From Fibrobacterota bacterium (GTDB taxonomy: Bacteria > Fibrobacterota > Fibrobacteria > UBA11236): a DNA stretch of 46,812 bases. The translations under genes and the position numbers were made by a program. The first letter of the stretch is position 1. The number at the start of each line of letters is the position of its first letter. The notes below the pieces were generated by a model, which saw only the letters and a program-made list of their open reading frames with translations, was not told the origin of the DNA and searched no databases. The stretch spans positions 1 through 46,812 of the forward strand of contig JAQBPN010000073.1 of the NCBI GenBank assembly GCA_028287505.1, given 5' to 3'. Positions 25,000-33,548 of the stretch are shown piece after piece.

Positions 25000-25692
25000 A
25001 TGCGCATCCTGATCGCTGAAGATGAAAGCGTCACCGCCCGCCGCCTGGAGCGGATGGTGGGGGAAATCCTGGGCGAGAAGGCCGAATCGGTGACGGTGAA
25101 GGAGTCCCTGGCGGATGCGGAAGAGCATCTTTTCGGAAAACCAATCGACTTGCTGCTCCTGGATCTCAACCTGCACGGCGAGGACGGCTACAGCCTGCTG
25201 AAGCTGGCGGCGGCCGGTTCCTTCCAGACCATCGTGGTCTCGGCCAATTCGGATCGGGCCGTGGAAGCCTTCCAATACGGGGTACTGGACTTCGTGCCCA
25301 AGCCCTTCGACTTGGAGCGCCTGAAGAAGGCGCTGGATCGGGTCAACCTCAAGGGTCCGGGGCAATCGCCCGCCAAATACCTTTCGGTACGCAAGCACGG
25401 CAAGGTGGAGCTGGTTCCCGTTGAAAAGGTCCGCTATCTGCAGGGTGCGGGCGACTACGTGGAAATCCACCTGGATGACGGCCGCATGGAGCTCCACAGC
25501 AAGACGCTGGAAGCCTTGGCGGGCCTTTTGCCGCCCCACTTCGAACGCATCCACAAGTCCTACATCGCGGACATGCGCGCCATGAAAGGCATCGTCCTGC
25601 AGGGCGCGGGCAAGTACGTCATGGAACTGCCGGACGGACGACTGCTGCCCATCAGCCGCACCAAGTACAAAGAATTGAAAGAGCGGGTTTGA
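25000..25692 (+). CDS. LytTR-family response regulator
   Basis: A 230-aa two-domain regulator. The receiver has the acidic pocket IAEDES, phospho-acceptor Asp55 in LLLLDLNLHG, and the conserved Lys in FVPKPFD. The C-terminal LytTR DNA-binding domain (about 125-230) contains YLSVRKHGKVELVPVEKVRYLQGAGDYVEIHL, HFERIHKSYIADM and the closing ISRTKYKELKERV. It is the cognate partner of the intact kinase immediately upstream. Such regulators bind paired direct repeats; I did not find a clear operator by eye. Confidence 0.95.
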   Translation: MRILIAEDESVTARRLERMVGEILGEKAESVTVKESLADAEEHLFGKPIDLLLLDLNLHGEDGYSLLKLAAAGSFQTIVVSANSDRAVEAFQYGVLDFVPKPFDLERLKKALDRVNLKGPGQSPAKYLSVRKHGKVELVPVEKVRYLQGAGDYVEIHLDDGRMELHSKTLEALAGLLPPHFERIHKSYIADMRAMKGIVLQGAGKYVMELPDGRLLPISRTKYKELKERV

Positions 25693-25696
25693 GCCC

Positions 25697-26083
25697 ATGG
25701 ATATTCTGCTAATCGAAGACGAACCCCCGGCGGCCCGCAGGCTCCGGAAAATCCTGGATCGGAGTTTCGAAAACCTGGGGGAATGGGGCAACGTCCCCGT
25801 CAACGTGACCTGGATAGGGGATCCGGAATCCGTGCCCGCGGCGGCGGCGGAAAAACCCGATCTGATCCTCCTGGATCTCAATCTGGGAAGCTTCCATTCC
25901 CTGGAATGGCTGCGCGAAAAAAAGCTGCCCGCCGACCGAGTCATCATCATCAGCGCGGATACGCGCTACTGCGACGAGGCCTTCTCGCTGGGCGTATTCG
26001 CGTACGTGTTCAAGCCTATCGACGAGGCTTTGCTGAAGCAGCATCTGGAACGCTTCGTGAAAACCCGGAACCTGATCGCATAG
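25697..26083 (+). CDS. Receiver-only response regulator
   Basis: A 128-aa single receiver domain. The pocket is complete: IEDEP, Asp60 in LILLDLNLG, Ser in IIISADT, Lys in VFKPID. No output domain is present, so it could serve as a phosphate sink, a relay, or a protein-protein switch between the two kinases of this operon. It starts 4 nt after the LytTR gene and ends 3 nt before the barrel gene, so all are cotranscribed. Confidence 0.93.
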   Translation: MDILLIEDEPPAARRLRKILDRSFENLGEWGNVPVNVTWIGDPESVPAAAAEKPDLILLDLNLGSFHSLEWLREKKLPADRVIIISADTRYCDEAFSLGVFAYVFKPIDEALLKQHLERFVKTRNLIA

Positions 26084-26086
26084 CCC

Positions 26087-27202
26087 ATGCTCCGCGCGCC
26101 CTCCACACATGCCCGGTCCGGATACGCCTTCGCCGCGACGCTGTGGATCGCATCCGCGCTCGTCCCCATGGTCCTGGCCGCCGCGCCCCCGGATACCGCC
26201 AAAGCCTTGGACTCCACCAGCATGATCGTGTTCCCCATCGCTTTCTACGCGCCGGAGACGAAACTGGGCGGCGCGATTGCGGGAGGCTTCTACAAGCATT
26301 TTCCCGAACGGGAACGGCCCTCCTCCCTGGAAACCCAGGTCCTCTATACCCAGCGCAACCAATACTCCCTAAGCCTGCATGTCTCCCATTGGCTGGAACA
26401 CTTGGCGGGCTACCTGACCCTGGGGCTTTCCATGGGGGAGTTTCCGGATCAATTCTACGGCGTGGGAAACTCCGCCAAGGCCGGCGACGTGGAGCGCTTT
26501 TCCGCCCGGAGCTTTTCCGCGGAAGCGGAGGCCAACAAGGAAATCGTCAAGGGCTTGCGCGCCGGCGGAATCGTCGGGTGGGCCCATCAGACCATGTTGG
26601 AGACGGATTCCGGAGGGATGCTGCGGAGCGGGGCGGTGACCGGATCCGGAACCTGGACAGCCCTGCGGGCCGGGCCGAAAGTGGAGTGGGACACGCGCAA
26701 CGCCACCTATTACCCCACCACCGGGGAATTCGTCACGGCCACCCTGGGGATGGCTTCCAAGATCATCGGGAGCGATTTCGAATTCGGGAATTTGGTGCTC
26801 GACGCGCGCAAATACGTTCCTGTTCCCGGCAACGGCGTGCTGGCGCTGCAGGGCACGGCCACGGCCATGTGGGGCGACATCCCTTTTCCCTTCCTGGCGA
26901 GGATAGGCGGCTCGGAAATCCTGCGCGGCTATTACCAAGGCCGCTACCGCGATCGGGACCTGGCCTGCCTGCAATCGGAATACCGCGTCCATATCTGGCG
27001 GCGGCTTGGCGCCGCGGGTTTCGCATCGGCAGGGATGATCGCGGAGGATCCCGGCAGCCTGGCGGAAGCGCCCGTGCGTTACGGATACGGCGGCGGCCTG
27101 CGTTACCGCCTCAATGACGAGGGCATAAACCTGCGCGCGGACATCGCTTTTGCGGCCGAGGGCGATCCGGCCTTTTACGTTACCTTCGGGGAGGCCTATT
27201 GA
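26087..27202 (+). CDS. Omp85-like outer-membrane barrel lacking POTRA domains
   Basis: A 371-aa exported protein: signal peptide (to about residue 32, VLAAAP), then a barrel-like sequence throughout. Features are FYAPETKLGGAIAGGF near the start, YGVGNSAKAGD, WDTRNATYYPTTGEFVTA, the Omp85-type GGSEILRGYYQGRYRDRD, and terminal strands ending FYVTFGEAY. These match the C-terminal surface-antigen barrel of BamA/TamA relatives, but there is no room for POTRA repeats. It lies between a receiver-only gene and a second sensor kinase, with overlapping or near-overlapping junctions (3 nt gap, 4 nt overlap), an unusual place for a barrel. Its cargo is unknown. Confidence 0.82.
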   Translation: MLRAPSTHARSGYAFAATLWIASALVPMVLAAAPPDTAKALDSTSMIVFPIAFYAPETKLGGAIAGGFYKHFPERERPSSLETQVLYTQRNQYSLSLHVSHWLEHLAGYLTLGLSMGEFPDQFYGVGNSAKAGDVERFSARSFSAEAEANKEIVKGLRAGGIVGWAHQTMLETDSGGMLRSGAVTGSGTWTALRAGPKVEWDTRNATYYPTTGEFVTATLGMASKIIGSDFEFGNLVLDARKYVPVPGNGVLALQGTATAMWGDIPFPFLARIGGSEILRGYYQGRYRDRDLACLQSEYRVHIWRRLGAAGFASAGMIAEDPGSLAEAPVRYGYGGGLRYRLNDEGINLRADIAFAAEGDPAFYVTFGEAY

Positions 27203-29073
27203 AACCGGGGTCGGCAGGCCTGGCGGCCGGCAAGGTCCCGGCCGGGATCGTCCTGGCTTTTATAGTAACACTTGTGTTACCCAAGGCCGGACTGGCCGGA
27301 AGCGCCCCGGAACCGGAATACGCCTTCGACGCGAAGGCCCGCAAAACCATCACCTTGCAGAAATGGAAGACCCATCCCGGGGACGACACGGCCTGGGCCG
27401 CTCCGGATTGGCCCGATCAGGATTGGGAGAAGACGGAAAAAGCCGGCACCCTGTGGTTGGAGTCCGGCTACGCCGTACGGGGAGTGCGTTGGTACCGCAC
27501 CCGCATCCTGGTCTCTTCCGAGACGGATTCCCTGGATCCCCTTTATATCCACGCCTTCCAGAACCCGAATGCCCAGGAGATCTATTGGGACGGGGTATTG
27601 ATGGCCAGCAACGGACACGTGGCGGCCGACATGCGGGACGAGAAATCCGGGCGGATCTTCGTGTCGGTGCGGATTCCCTGGAAAGCGGCGCGGCCGGGGA
27701 CCCATGTGCTGGCCATGCGCATCTCCAACCAGATCCAATTCACGGGAGGCATCGGGGAGTTGATGCTGGGGACCTGGAAGCCCTTGCAGAATGCATTCCA
27801 CGGCCCCCTGGCCATGATGGTTTTCCTGGTGGGGATTTTCTTCATCGCCGGCATCTACTATTTCCTCAACTTCCTGAACCGCATCCAGCCCACCTACGCG
27901 CTGTTCAGTCTTTTCTGCATGGGCTGCACACTGGAGACCATCCCCATCGTGGCCGCCGCGTACAACAACGTGTTGATGGATACGTTCCTACGCGCGGTGG
28001 CGGTCCAGACCATCGGTTGGACGGTCATGATGACGTCCTTGCCGCTTTTTTTCCTGAGCGAGTTCTCCTCCGTGCCCAAGAAATGGTTTTTCGCGGTAGG
28101 GCTGGCGGTGGCGGCGATTACGGTGCCTCAGATCATGACTCTCTTCCTGGCCATGCCCGCCGGCATTTTCAAACTGGTGTCCAAGGGCAATGATGTCCTG
28201 GGATTCGCCGCCGTAGGCGTTTCCCTCGGAGTGACCGCTTGGGCCGTCTACCGGAAAAAAGAAGGCAGCCTGATGGCGAGCCTGGGTCTGGTCTGCTTGA
28301 TGGCGGGAGTGGCCTGGGGAGAGGTTTTCCAGGTAAGCTATGCCTGGGCATTGGGTTTGACCGCGTTGATCCTGTTCCTGAACGCCAGCCTGACGCGGCG
28401 CCTGACGCGCCAGAGCATGGCATACCAGGAGAACCATCTCAAAGGCGCCCGCCTGGAGATCGAACTCCTGAAAAAGAACATCCAGCCGCATTTCCTGCTC
28501 ACTTCCCTGCGATCCATCACGGACTGGCTGGAGAAGGAGCCCAAGATGGCCGCCCGCCTGGTCAATGCCCTGGCTACGGAACTGCGCATGATGCTCAAGA
28601 TGTCTTCGGAACGTTCCATCCCCCTGACGGAGGAAATCAAATTGTGCCGCACCCATCTGGAAGTGATGGGACTCCGCCGCCACCGGGCGTTGGAACTGGC
28701 CACCCACGGGGTGGGCGGCGAGGAGCTCATTCCGCCCATGGTGATGCATACCCTTTTGGAAATGGGACTGGAAGAGGCGGAAGACGGCGATGGGGAAATC
28801 CGCTTCCTGCTGGAGCGGCGGCTGGGAGACGGTCTCAGCCTGCGGCTCTCCCATACATCGTCCTTGAAACCCAAATGGCAACGCGGCACCGACGATACGG
28901 GCCTCAAGTACGTGCGCGCGCGCCTGGAGGAAGCCTTCCCCAAGCGCTGGACCCTGCGCGTTGGCCCCTCCGCCGTCGGATCCACCTGGCAGGCGGAAGT
29001 GCACATCTCCGATTCGGCGGCCTTGGCCGGCGCCCATTCCATGCTTCCCATCCGGTCCGCCGACTCCGCTTAG
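27199..29073 (+). CDS. 7TM LytS-like kinase with degenerate ATP-binding site
   Basis: A 624-aa paralogue of the kinase at 23193: same signal peptide, jelly-roll domain (KWKTHPGDDTAWAAPDW, IYWDGVLMASNG), seven-helix region and His_kinase block IQPHFLLTSL with His431. In the catalytic domain the N-box reads HTLLEMGLEEA, with Met522 where Asn should be, and the D-box segment reads LSHTSSLK instead of LFNDGIP. The G-box keeps only DDTGLKYVRARL. Those losses should prevent normal Mg-ATP binding, so it is probably a pseudokinase or a phospho-acceptor partner. It begins at a TTG overlapping the barrel gene's TGA, evidence of coupling. Confidence 0.88.
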   Translation: MKPGSAGLAAGKVPAGIVLAFIVTLVLPKAGLAGSAPEPEYAFDAKARKTITLQKWKTHPGDDTAWAAPDWPDQDWEKTEKAGTLWLESGYAVRGVRWYRTRILVSSETDSLDPLYIHAFQNPNAQEIYWDGVLMASNGHVAADMRDEKSGRIFVSVRIPWKAARPGTHVLAMRISNQIQFTGGIGELMLGTWKPLQNAFHGPLAMMVFLVGIFFIAGIYYFLNFLNRIQPTYALFSLFCMGCTLETIPIVAAAYNNVLMDTFLRAVAVQTIGWTVMMTSLPLFFLSEFSSVPKKWFFAVGLAVAAITVPQIMTLFLAMPAGIFKLVSKGNDVLGFAAVGVSLGVTAWAVYRKKEGSLMASLGLVCLMAGVAWGEVFQVSYAWALGLTALILFLNASLTRRLTRQSMAYQENHLKGARLEIELLKKNIQPHFLLTSLRSITDWLEKEPKMAARLVNALATELRMMLKMSSERSIPLTEEIKLCRTHLEVMGLRRHRALELATHGVGGEELIPPMVMHTLLEMGLEEAEDGDGEIRFLLERRLGDGLSLRLSHTSSLKPKWQRGTDDTGLKYVRARLEEAFPKRWTLRVGPSAVGSTWQAEVHISDSAALAGAHSMLPIRSADSA

Positions 29074-29117
29074 GATTCGGACGCCGCAAAAAAATCCGCC
29101 ACGCCGCTCGTCCGGGC

Positions 29118-29151
29118 GCGGCTCCCTTAAGCCGCTCCCGTAAACGGGAGC
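29118..29151 (+). other. Overlapping hairpins after the second kinase
   Basis: GCGGCT/AGCCGC (29118-29135) and GCTCCCG/CGGGAGC (29134-29151) form adjacent stems that compete for two bases. GGCTCCC at 29120-29126 could instead pair with GGGAGCC at 29146-29152. There is no U-run, so this is not a standard terminator. Confidence 0.4.
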
Positions 29152-29280
29152 CTGCCGTTCACCCCCCATAAAACGCATTTGGCGGATGCGGTTCCCGGCA
29201 GACCCCTCCCGGCGGATATTTTCCGAAGGTAAGGACGGGGTACGCGGCCGACGCCGCGCTTCCCCTGGAAAGGAGCCGCC

Positions 29281-29478
29281 ATGCTCATCTTGAAACTCCT
29301 CTTCGTAGCCGCATCCCTGTTGACCCAGGCGTGGGTCTTCCATGAACCCGAAACCGGCGCGGCCAAGGAAAAGGGTATCGTACAAGTTACCCAAGAATCC
29401 CGCCCGGACGTGCCCCGCGACAGTTCGTCGGCAGAAACCGACAGTTCAAAGACCGGTGAAACATGGACGATTCGGTAA
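29281..29478 (+). CDS. Small secreted or leader peptide upstream of the TonB receptor
   Basis: A 65-aa ORF with a well-placed GGAAAGGAG before the ATG and an obvious signal peptide (MLILKLLFVAASLLTQA). The mature part is about 48 residues, polar and rich in Ser, Asp, Glu and Thr, and has no recognised domain. Its stop codon lies 7 nt before a hairpin that sequesters the ribosome-binding site of the next gene, so its translation may control that gene. It may be a genuine periplasmic peptide, a regulatory leader, or both. No homologue is known to me. Confidence 0.6.
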   Translation: MLILKLLFVAASLLTQAWVFHEPETGAAKEKGIVQVTQESRPDVPRDSSSAETDSSKTGETWTIR

Positions 29479-29485
29479 CCCGTAT

Positions 29486-29529
29486 ATTTCCTTTCGCTGG
29501 CAACGCACATGCGTTCCCGGAAAGGAAAT
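29486..29529 (+). promoter_or_regulatory. RNA hairpin sequestering the TonB-receptor ribosome-binding site
   Basis: ATTTCCTTTC (29486-29495) is perfectly complementary to GAAAGGAAAT (29520-29529), which contains the Shine-Dalgarno of the gene starting at 29533. An inner stem AACGC/GCGTT (29502-29515) closes the top. The 10-bp outer stem would hide the ribosome-binding site unless opened by an upstream ribosome, a protein, a ligand or heat. Confidence 0.65.
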
Positions 29530-29532
29530 CGG

Positions 29533-31989
29533 ATGAAAAAGATTCTCGTCGCATACATCACCGCAACGCTGGCGCTGGCCGCAGCGCATGCGGGCCGCAC
29601 CGTGTTCATCAAGGGTTCTGCGCCCAGGGGGTTCCGGGTCTCCGTGGGAGGCGCGGAGTTCCCCGTGGACTCCGCCGGACGCTGGTCAGCCACCCTCGTA
29701 CTCGATAACGGCGCCGACCCGCGCCAGGAACTCTGCCTCCTGAATTCGGCAAGGCGGACCTGCACAACCATCGATGCCGGCCGGTACGATACCCTGGAGT
29801 TGGCGCCCTTGGCCTTCGCCCCTGATACCTCCCCGGACGAAAGCACCCTTCCCGACTCCACGGCCACGGCCGGCTCCGCGGACTCCGCGACCGCCCTTCC
29901 CGATACGTCTTCCGCCAAGATGGTGGATGGAGGCCGCGAGAACGCCGCCCGCACCGTAAAGGTCCGGGCCCGGCGCAAGCCCGCCCGCGCGGCGGGCCAG
30001 ACGCGCGTCTCTTCCGCGGAAATCAAGCGCATGCCGGGATTGGCGGAACCGGACGTGATCCGGGCCGTACAGGCCCTGCCCGGGGTGGTCGCATCCTCGG
30101 ATTTTTCCACCAAACTGTACGTGCGCGGCAGCTCCAGCGATCAAAACCTGGTGCTGTTCGACAACGCCGCCCTCTATTCGCCCATGCATTTCGGCGGCAT
30201 CTTCTCCACCTTCCTGGCCGACGCGGTGGGCGGGATGGATTTCTATAAGGGCGGCTTCAGTCCCCGCTATGGGGACCGCCTGAGCTCGGTGCTCACCGTG
30301 GACAGCAAAGCCGGCGGCGCGACCGATACGGGCGCGGCGAGGGATACCTGGGCCCAAGGCACCGCGCGGGTTACCACCCTCTCCGGCTCCCTGGAGACCG
30401 ACGGCCGCAAGGGGAACGTCTCCTGGGTGATGGCCGGCAGGCGCACGTGGATCGACCAGGCCCTGGGGGCCGCCCGCGCCGCCGGGGTCACCGATCTCAA
30501 GCTGCCCTACTACTTCTATGATGCCCAGGGCAGCGTCGCCTACGGAAGCAAAGGCGATACGCTCCGCGTTTCCGCCTACCAGGGCCGGGACGAACTGGCC
30601 CTGGATCCCATCTCCATCGAATGGGGCAATACGGCCATCCCCGTGAACCTGAAATTGCGCTTGGGCGATCGCTGGGATTACGCAGGTACGTTCGCCTACT
30701 CCCGCTTCTCCCAAGTTTGGGCGTTCTCGGACATCCAGCGCATGACCAATTCCATGGAAGACTGGAACGTACGCCAGGAACTCTCCTTCAACCCCGGCGC
30801 CGGCCACCTGATCACCTTGGGAGGCGAGTACAATCATTTCCTGGCGGAGCTGGGACAGGATATGCCCATCTACGATCTGAGCAGCCATGACAACACGTCC
30901 GCAGACCTCTATGCCGGCTACTTGCAGGATCGCTGGGTGCTTTCCCCCAAGCACGCGTTCACGGCGGGCGTGCGCGGTTACGCCTACCCGGAACTGAACG
31001 ATGTCGCCTGGGATCCCCGCGCCGCCTATACCTGGAGGCCCGCCAAGGATTGGCGCGTGGATGCCAGCGCCGGGATCTACCACCAGTACCTCACGAGCAT
31101 CCGCTGGACCGATCAGGAAACCTTCAATGAATTCTGGTATCCCGCCAAAGGATCGATCAAGCCCTCCCATTCCACCCAGCTCTCCGCCGGCGTGGAGAAG
31201 TCCGAATTGACCCGCCTGCATCTGCGCGTGGGCCTGGAAGCGTACTACAAGGACATCCGCGACCTCCCCCTGTTCTATCCCAACCGCACCCAATCGGAAA
31301 CGCAGTCCAAGGACAGCTCGGCCTCCGGCTACCAGATCGCCCATGACTTCACCACCCAGGACGGATACGCGGCGGGCACGGAGCTCACCGTGGGCCGCGA
31401 CGAAGGCGCGGTAAGCGGCGAACTCAGCTGGGGCCTCTCCCAGGCCGTGCTCCGCCAGACCGACTATGTCAACGCGTTGGGCACGCACAGCTTCGAGGCC
31501 TATCCCGCCGATTGGGATCAGCGGAATACCGTCAAAGCCAAGCTGAACCTGAACTGGAAGGGCGACAAGGAAAACGCGATGTGGGCCGGCAAGAAGAAAG
31601 GCCGGTTCCTGCGCAGCACCTTGCAAGCGAACTACCACACCGGCCTGCCCTACACCCAGTTCCAGGATTACTACACCGTGCATGAACCGGATCAGGGATA
31701 TGACGGCGCCAACGGATCGGGACCGACCGCCGATCTCAAGGACAACGCCTACCTGCGCCAGGGCCGCCGCAACGGAGCCATCCGCGACGATTATTTCCGG
31801 CTGGACGTCACCCTCATCGATTGGGGCCGCGAGGGCAACTGGCGCCTGTACTGGACCGTCCTCAACCTCACGGGCCGCGACAACGTTTTCCTGATCAATT
31901 TCGATACCAGCAAGAATCCTCCCGAAAAGAAGGAAACCTATCAAATCCCCATGCTCCCCATCCTGGTCGGCTATGAATACCAATTCTGA
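29533..31989 (+). CDS. TonB-dependent outer-membrane receptor
   Basis: An 818-aa receptor. A signal peptide (MKKILVAYITATLALAAAHA) is followed by a small beta-rich domain (about 21-95), an Asp/Ser/Thr/Pro-rich linker (about 98-135) and a TonB-box-like RTVKVRA. The plug has PDVIRAVQALPGV and LYVRGSSSDQNLVLFDNAALYSPMHFGG; a 22-strand-type barrel ends in VGYEYQF with a terminal Phe. The plug motif is of the Bacteroidetes type often paired with a DUF4249 lipoprotein, which is the next gene. The substrate is unknown; with dedicated ExbB, ExbD and TonB downstream this is a self-contained energised uptake or signalling system. Confidence 0.93.
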   Translation: MKKILVAYITATLALAAAHAGRTVFIKGSAPRGFRVSVGGAEFPVDSAGRWSATLVLDNGADPRQELCLLNSARRTCTTIDAGRYDTLELAPLAFAPDTSPDESTLPDSTATAGSADSATALPDTSSAKMVDGGRENAARTVKVRARRKPARAAGQTRVSSAEIKRMPGLAEPDVIRAVQALPGVVASSDFSTKLYVRGSSSDQNLVLFDNAALYSPMHFGGIFSTFLADAVGGMDFYKGGFSPRYGDRLSSVLTVDSKAGGATDTGAARDTWAQGTARVTTLSGSLETDGRKGNVSWVMAGRRTWIDQALGAARAAGVTDLKLPYYFYDAQGSVAYGSKGDTLRVSAYQGRDELALDPISIEWGNTAIPVNLKLRLGDRWDYAGTFAYSRFSQVWAFSDIQRMTNSMEDWNVRQELSFNPGAGHLITLGGEYNHFLAELGQDMPIYDLSSHDNTSADLYAGYLQDRWVLSPKHAFTAGVRGYAYPELNDVAWDPRAAYTWRPAKDWRVDASAGIYHQYLTSIRWTDQETFNEFWYPAKGSIKPSHSTQLSAGVEKSELTRLHLRVGLEAYYKDIRDLPLFYPNRTQSETQSKDSSASGYQIAHDFTTQDGYAAGTELTVGRDEGAVSGELSWGLSQAVLRQTDYVNALGTHSFEAYPADWDQRNTVKAKLNLNWKGDKENAMWAGKKKGRFLRSTLQANYHTGLPYTQFQDYYTVHEPDQGYDGANGSGPTADLKDNAYLRQGRRNGAIRDDYFRLDVTLIDWGREGNWRLYWTVLNLTGRDNVFLINFDTSKNPPEKKETYQIPMLPILVGYEYQF

Positions 31990-32068
31990 AGCCCGACCCC
32001 GCAGCGCCGCAAGACCGCGCTTCGCCGATTTGGATGAGGACGAAAACTTTCAAACCCAAGAGGTCATC

Positions 32069-33409
32069 ATGAACGCTCCGAGAAAAATCAACCCCCACAC
32101 CCTCGTCTCCGCCGCCGCGGGGGCGGCCGCGGCCGTATTCGCCGTCCTGTTCGTCTTGTCCCTGACGGCCTGCAACGGGCCCTGGAACATGCAGCCGGAA
32201 ACCGGGCCGCAGCCCGCCAAACTCTGGGTCTCCATGCTGCTGGTCGCCGACCGGCCCATGGACACCCTGTGGATCGAACGCCCCACGTCCCTCTACAACG
32301 GCCGCGGCAGGGATTCCTCCGCCGTCTTCGTGGATTCATCCGCGAGCGATATCACGGTCGCGGAATCGCCGGCCGGGACCAGGATCCGTTTCCTTCCGGT
32401 TCCCGGCCGCGCGGCGGCCTGGGTTCCCGAGGATACGGCCTATCGGGTCAAGCGCGGGATGGAATACGTCCTGGCCGCCACCGTCCGCTGGAACGCGTCC
32501 GGGGACTTTCCTTCCGGGTCCGATATCCGCACGGAAACGCTCGCGGCCAAGGCGCGCGTGCCGGCCTCCTATTCCCTCGATTCCACCGTACAGGTTCCCG
32601 TGGAAGCCCTGCATCCCAGTCTTTCCACGGGGCTGCCGGAAGCCGTGGCGGCGCGGGCCCGCGCGGACGCGGCCTACCGCAAATCCGTATATGACAGTCT
32701 CAGCGCGCTTCCGGGAGCGCGGTCCTTGGCGGATCGCCAGGTCACCGAGGCGGACTTCGCGGAGTACCTGGACGGCAAAGCCGTGTTCCGCCCCCTGCAT
32801 CGCGAGGATACCCTCTATTACATCTTCGACGCGGCCAAGACCACGGATTACACGGGGTCGCCCACGCACCGCTATTCCCTGCCCTGGCTGTTCCGGGAAA
32901 GGATCGACAAGGCCGATTTCGGCGGCGTCATCCTCTCCGAACATTTCGACAGCACGCGCGCCCGCATCTACGACCCCATCCAGAAAGGATTCGATGACGC
33001 CTTCCAAAGCGATCTGGACAGCGTGCAATTCTACCAGCATGGATCGGTCCGCCCCATGATCACGGCGGGCTCTTATTTTTCCGACATCAAAGGCTACCCT
33101 GATACCTTGCGCCTGACCAATCTCCTGTGGGGATATACGGGCCGCAATGTCCTCTACGCCTATAGCGTGGATCCTTTGTATTACGAGTACTACAAGGGCC
33201 TGATCCAGTCCGGAACGGAAAGCGGATCGGGATTGGGCGGCAGCAGCAGCCGGCCCCAGAACATCCTCCGCTACAGCAACGTGAAAAACGGGGACGGATA
33301 TTTCTCCGCCGCCATCGTGGACAGCTTCGCGGTCAATATCCGCGCGGTCCGCGACACCATTCCCGTCAGCGCCCTGCGCGATGCCTGGATCCGCGATCAG
33401 GGCCCTTGA
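32069..33409 (+). CDS. DUF4249-like lipoprotein, partner of the TonB receptor
   Basis: A 446-aa lipoprotein. The start at 32069 (AAGAGG upstream) gives a membrane signal ending in LSLTAC, a lipobox. The mature part has an Ig-like beta start (KLWVSMLLVADRPMDTLWIERP) followed by a long domain with aromatic motifs (NLLWGYTGRNVLYAYSVDPLYYEYYKG) and SRPQNILRYSNVKNGDGYFSA. The last resembles the NPxNxxSNIxNGxGxFxA segment of DUF4249 proteins. Those lipoproteins typically follow TonB-dependent receptors and may cap the pore. Assignment rests on these resemblances and on gene order. Confidence 0.75.
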   Translation: MNAPRKINPHTLVSAAAGAAAAVFAVLFVLSLTACNGPWNMQPETGPQPAKLWVSMLLVADRPMDTLWIERPTSLYNGRGRDSSAVFVDSSASDITVAESPAGTRIRFLPVPGRAAAWVPEDTAYRVKRGMEYVLAATVRWNASGDFPSGSDIRTETLAAKARVPASYSLDSTVQVPVEALHPSLSTGLPEAVAARARADAAYRKSVYDSLSALPGARSLADRQVTEADFAEYLDGKAVFRPLHREDTLYYIFDAAKTTDYTGSPTHRYSLPWLFRERIDKADFGGVILSEHFDSTRARIYDPIQKGFDDAFQSDLDSVQFYQHGSVRPMITAGSYFSDIKGYPDTLRLTNLLWGYTGRNVLYAYSVDPLYYEYYKGLIQSGTESGSGLGGSSSRPQNILRYSNVKNGDGYFSAAIVDSFAVNIRAVRDTIPVSALRDAWIRDQGP

Positions 33410-33426
33410 TGGCGCTTCGGTGCCAT
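33409..33426 (+). other. UUCG-tetraloop hairpin after the lipoprotein gene
   Basis: ATGGCGC and GTGCCAT pair (7 bp with one G-U) around a TTCG tetraloop. It begins on the last base of the stop codon. There is no U-run, so a 3'-end stability or processing element is more likely than termination before exbB. Confidence 0.4.
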
Positions 33427-33548
33427 TCATCCCCCCGAAGCGGCATTACACCGGAGAAACATCCGGACGGGCCGCGGCGGGGGATATCTTAAACACGACG
33501 GCAACACAAAGACGGCCCGCGGGCCGCGAAACGAAAAAGGAGAATCAA

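Noticed and set aside
29686-31983. A 765-aa open frame opposite the TonB receptor
   Set aside because: It is the antisense shadow of a clear receptor gene; composition is biased and no motif is present.
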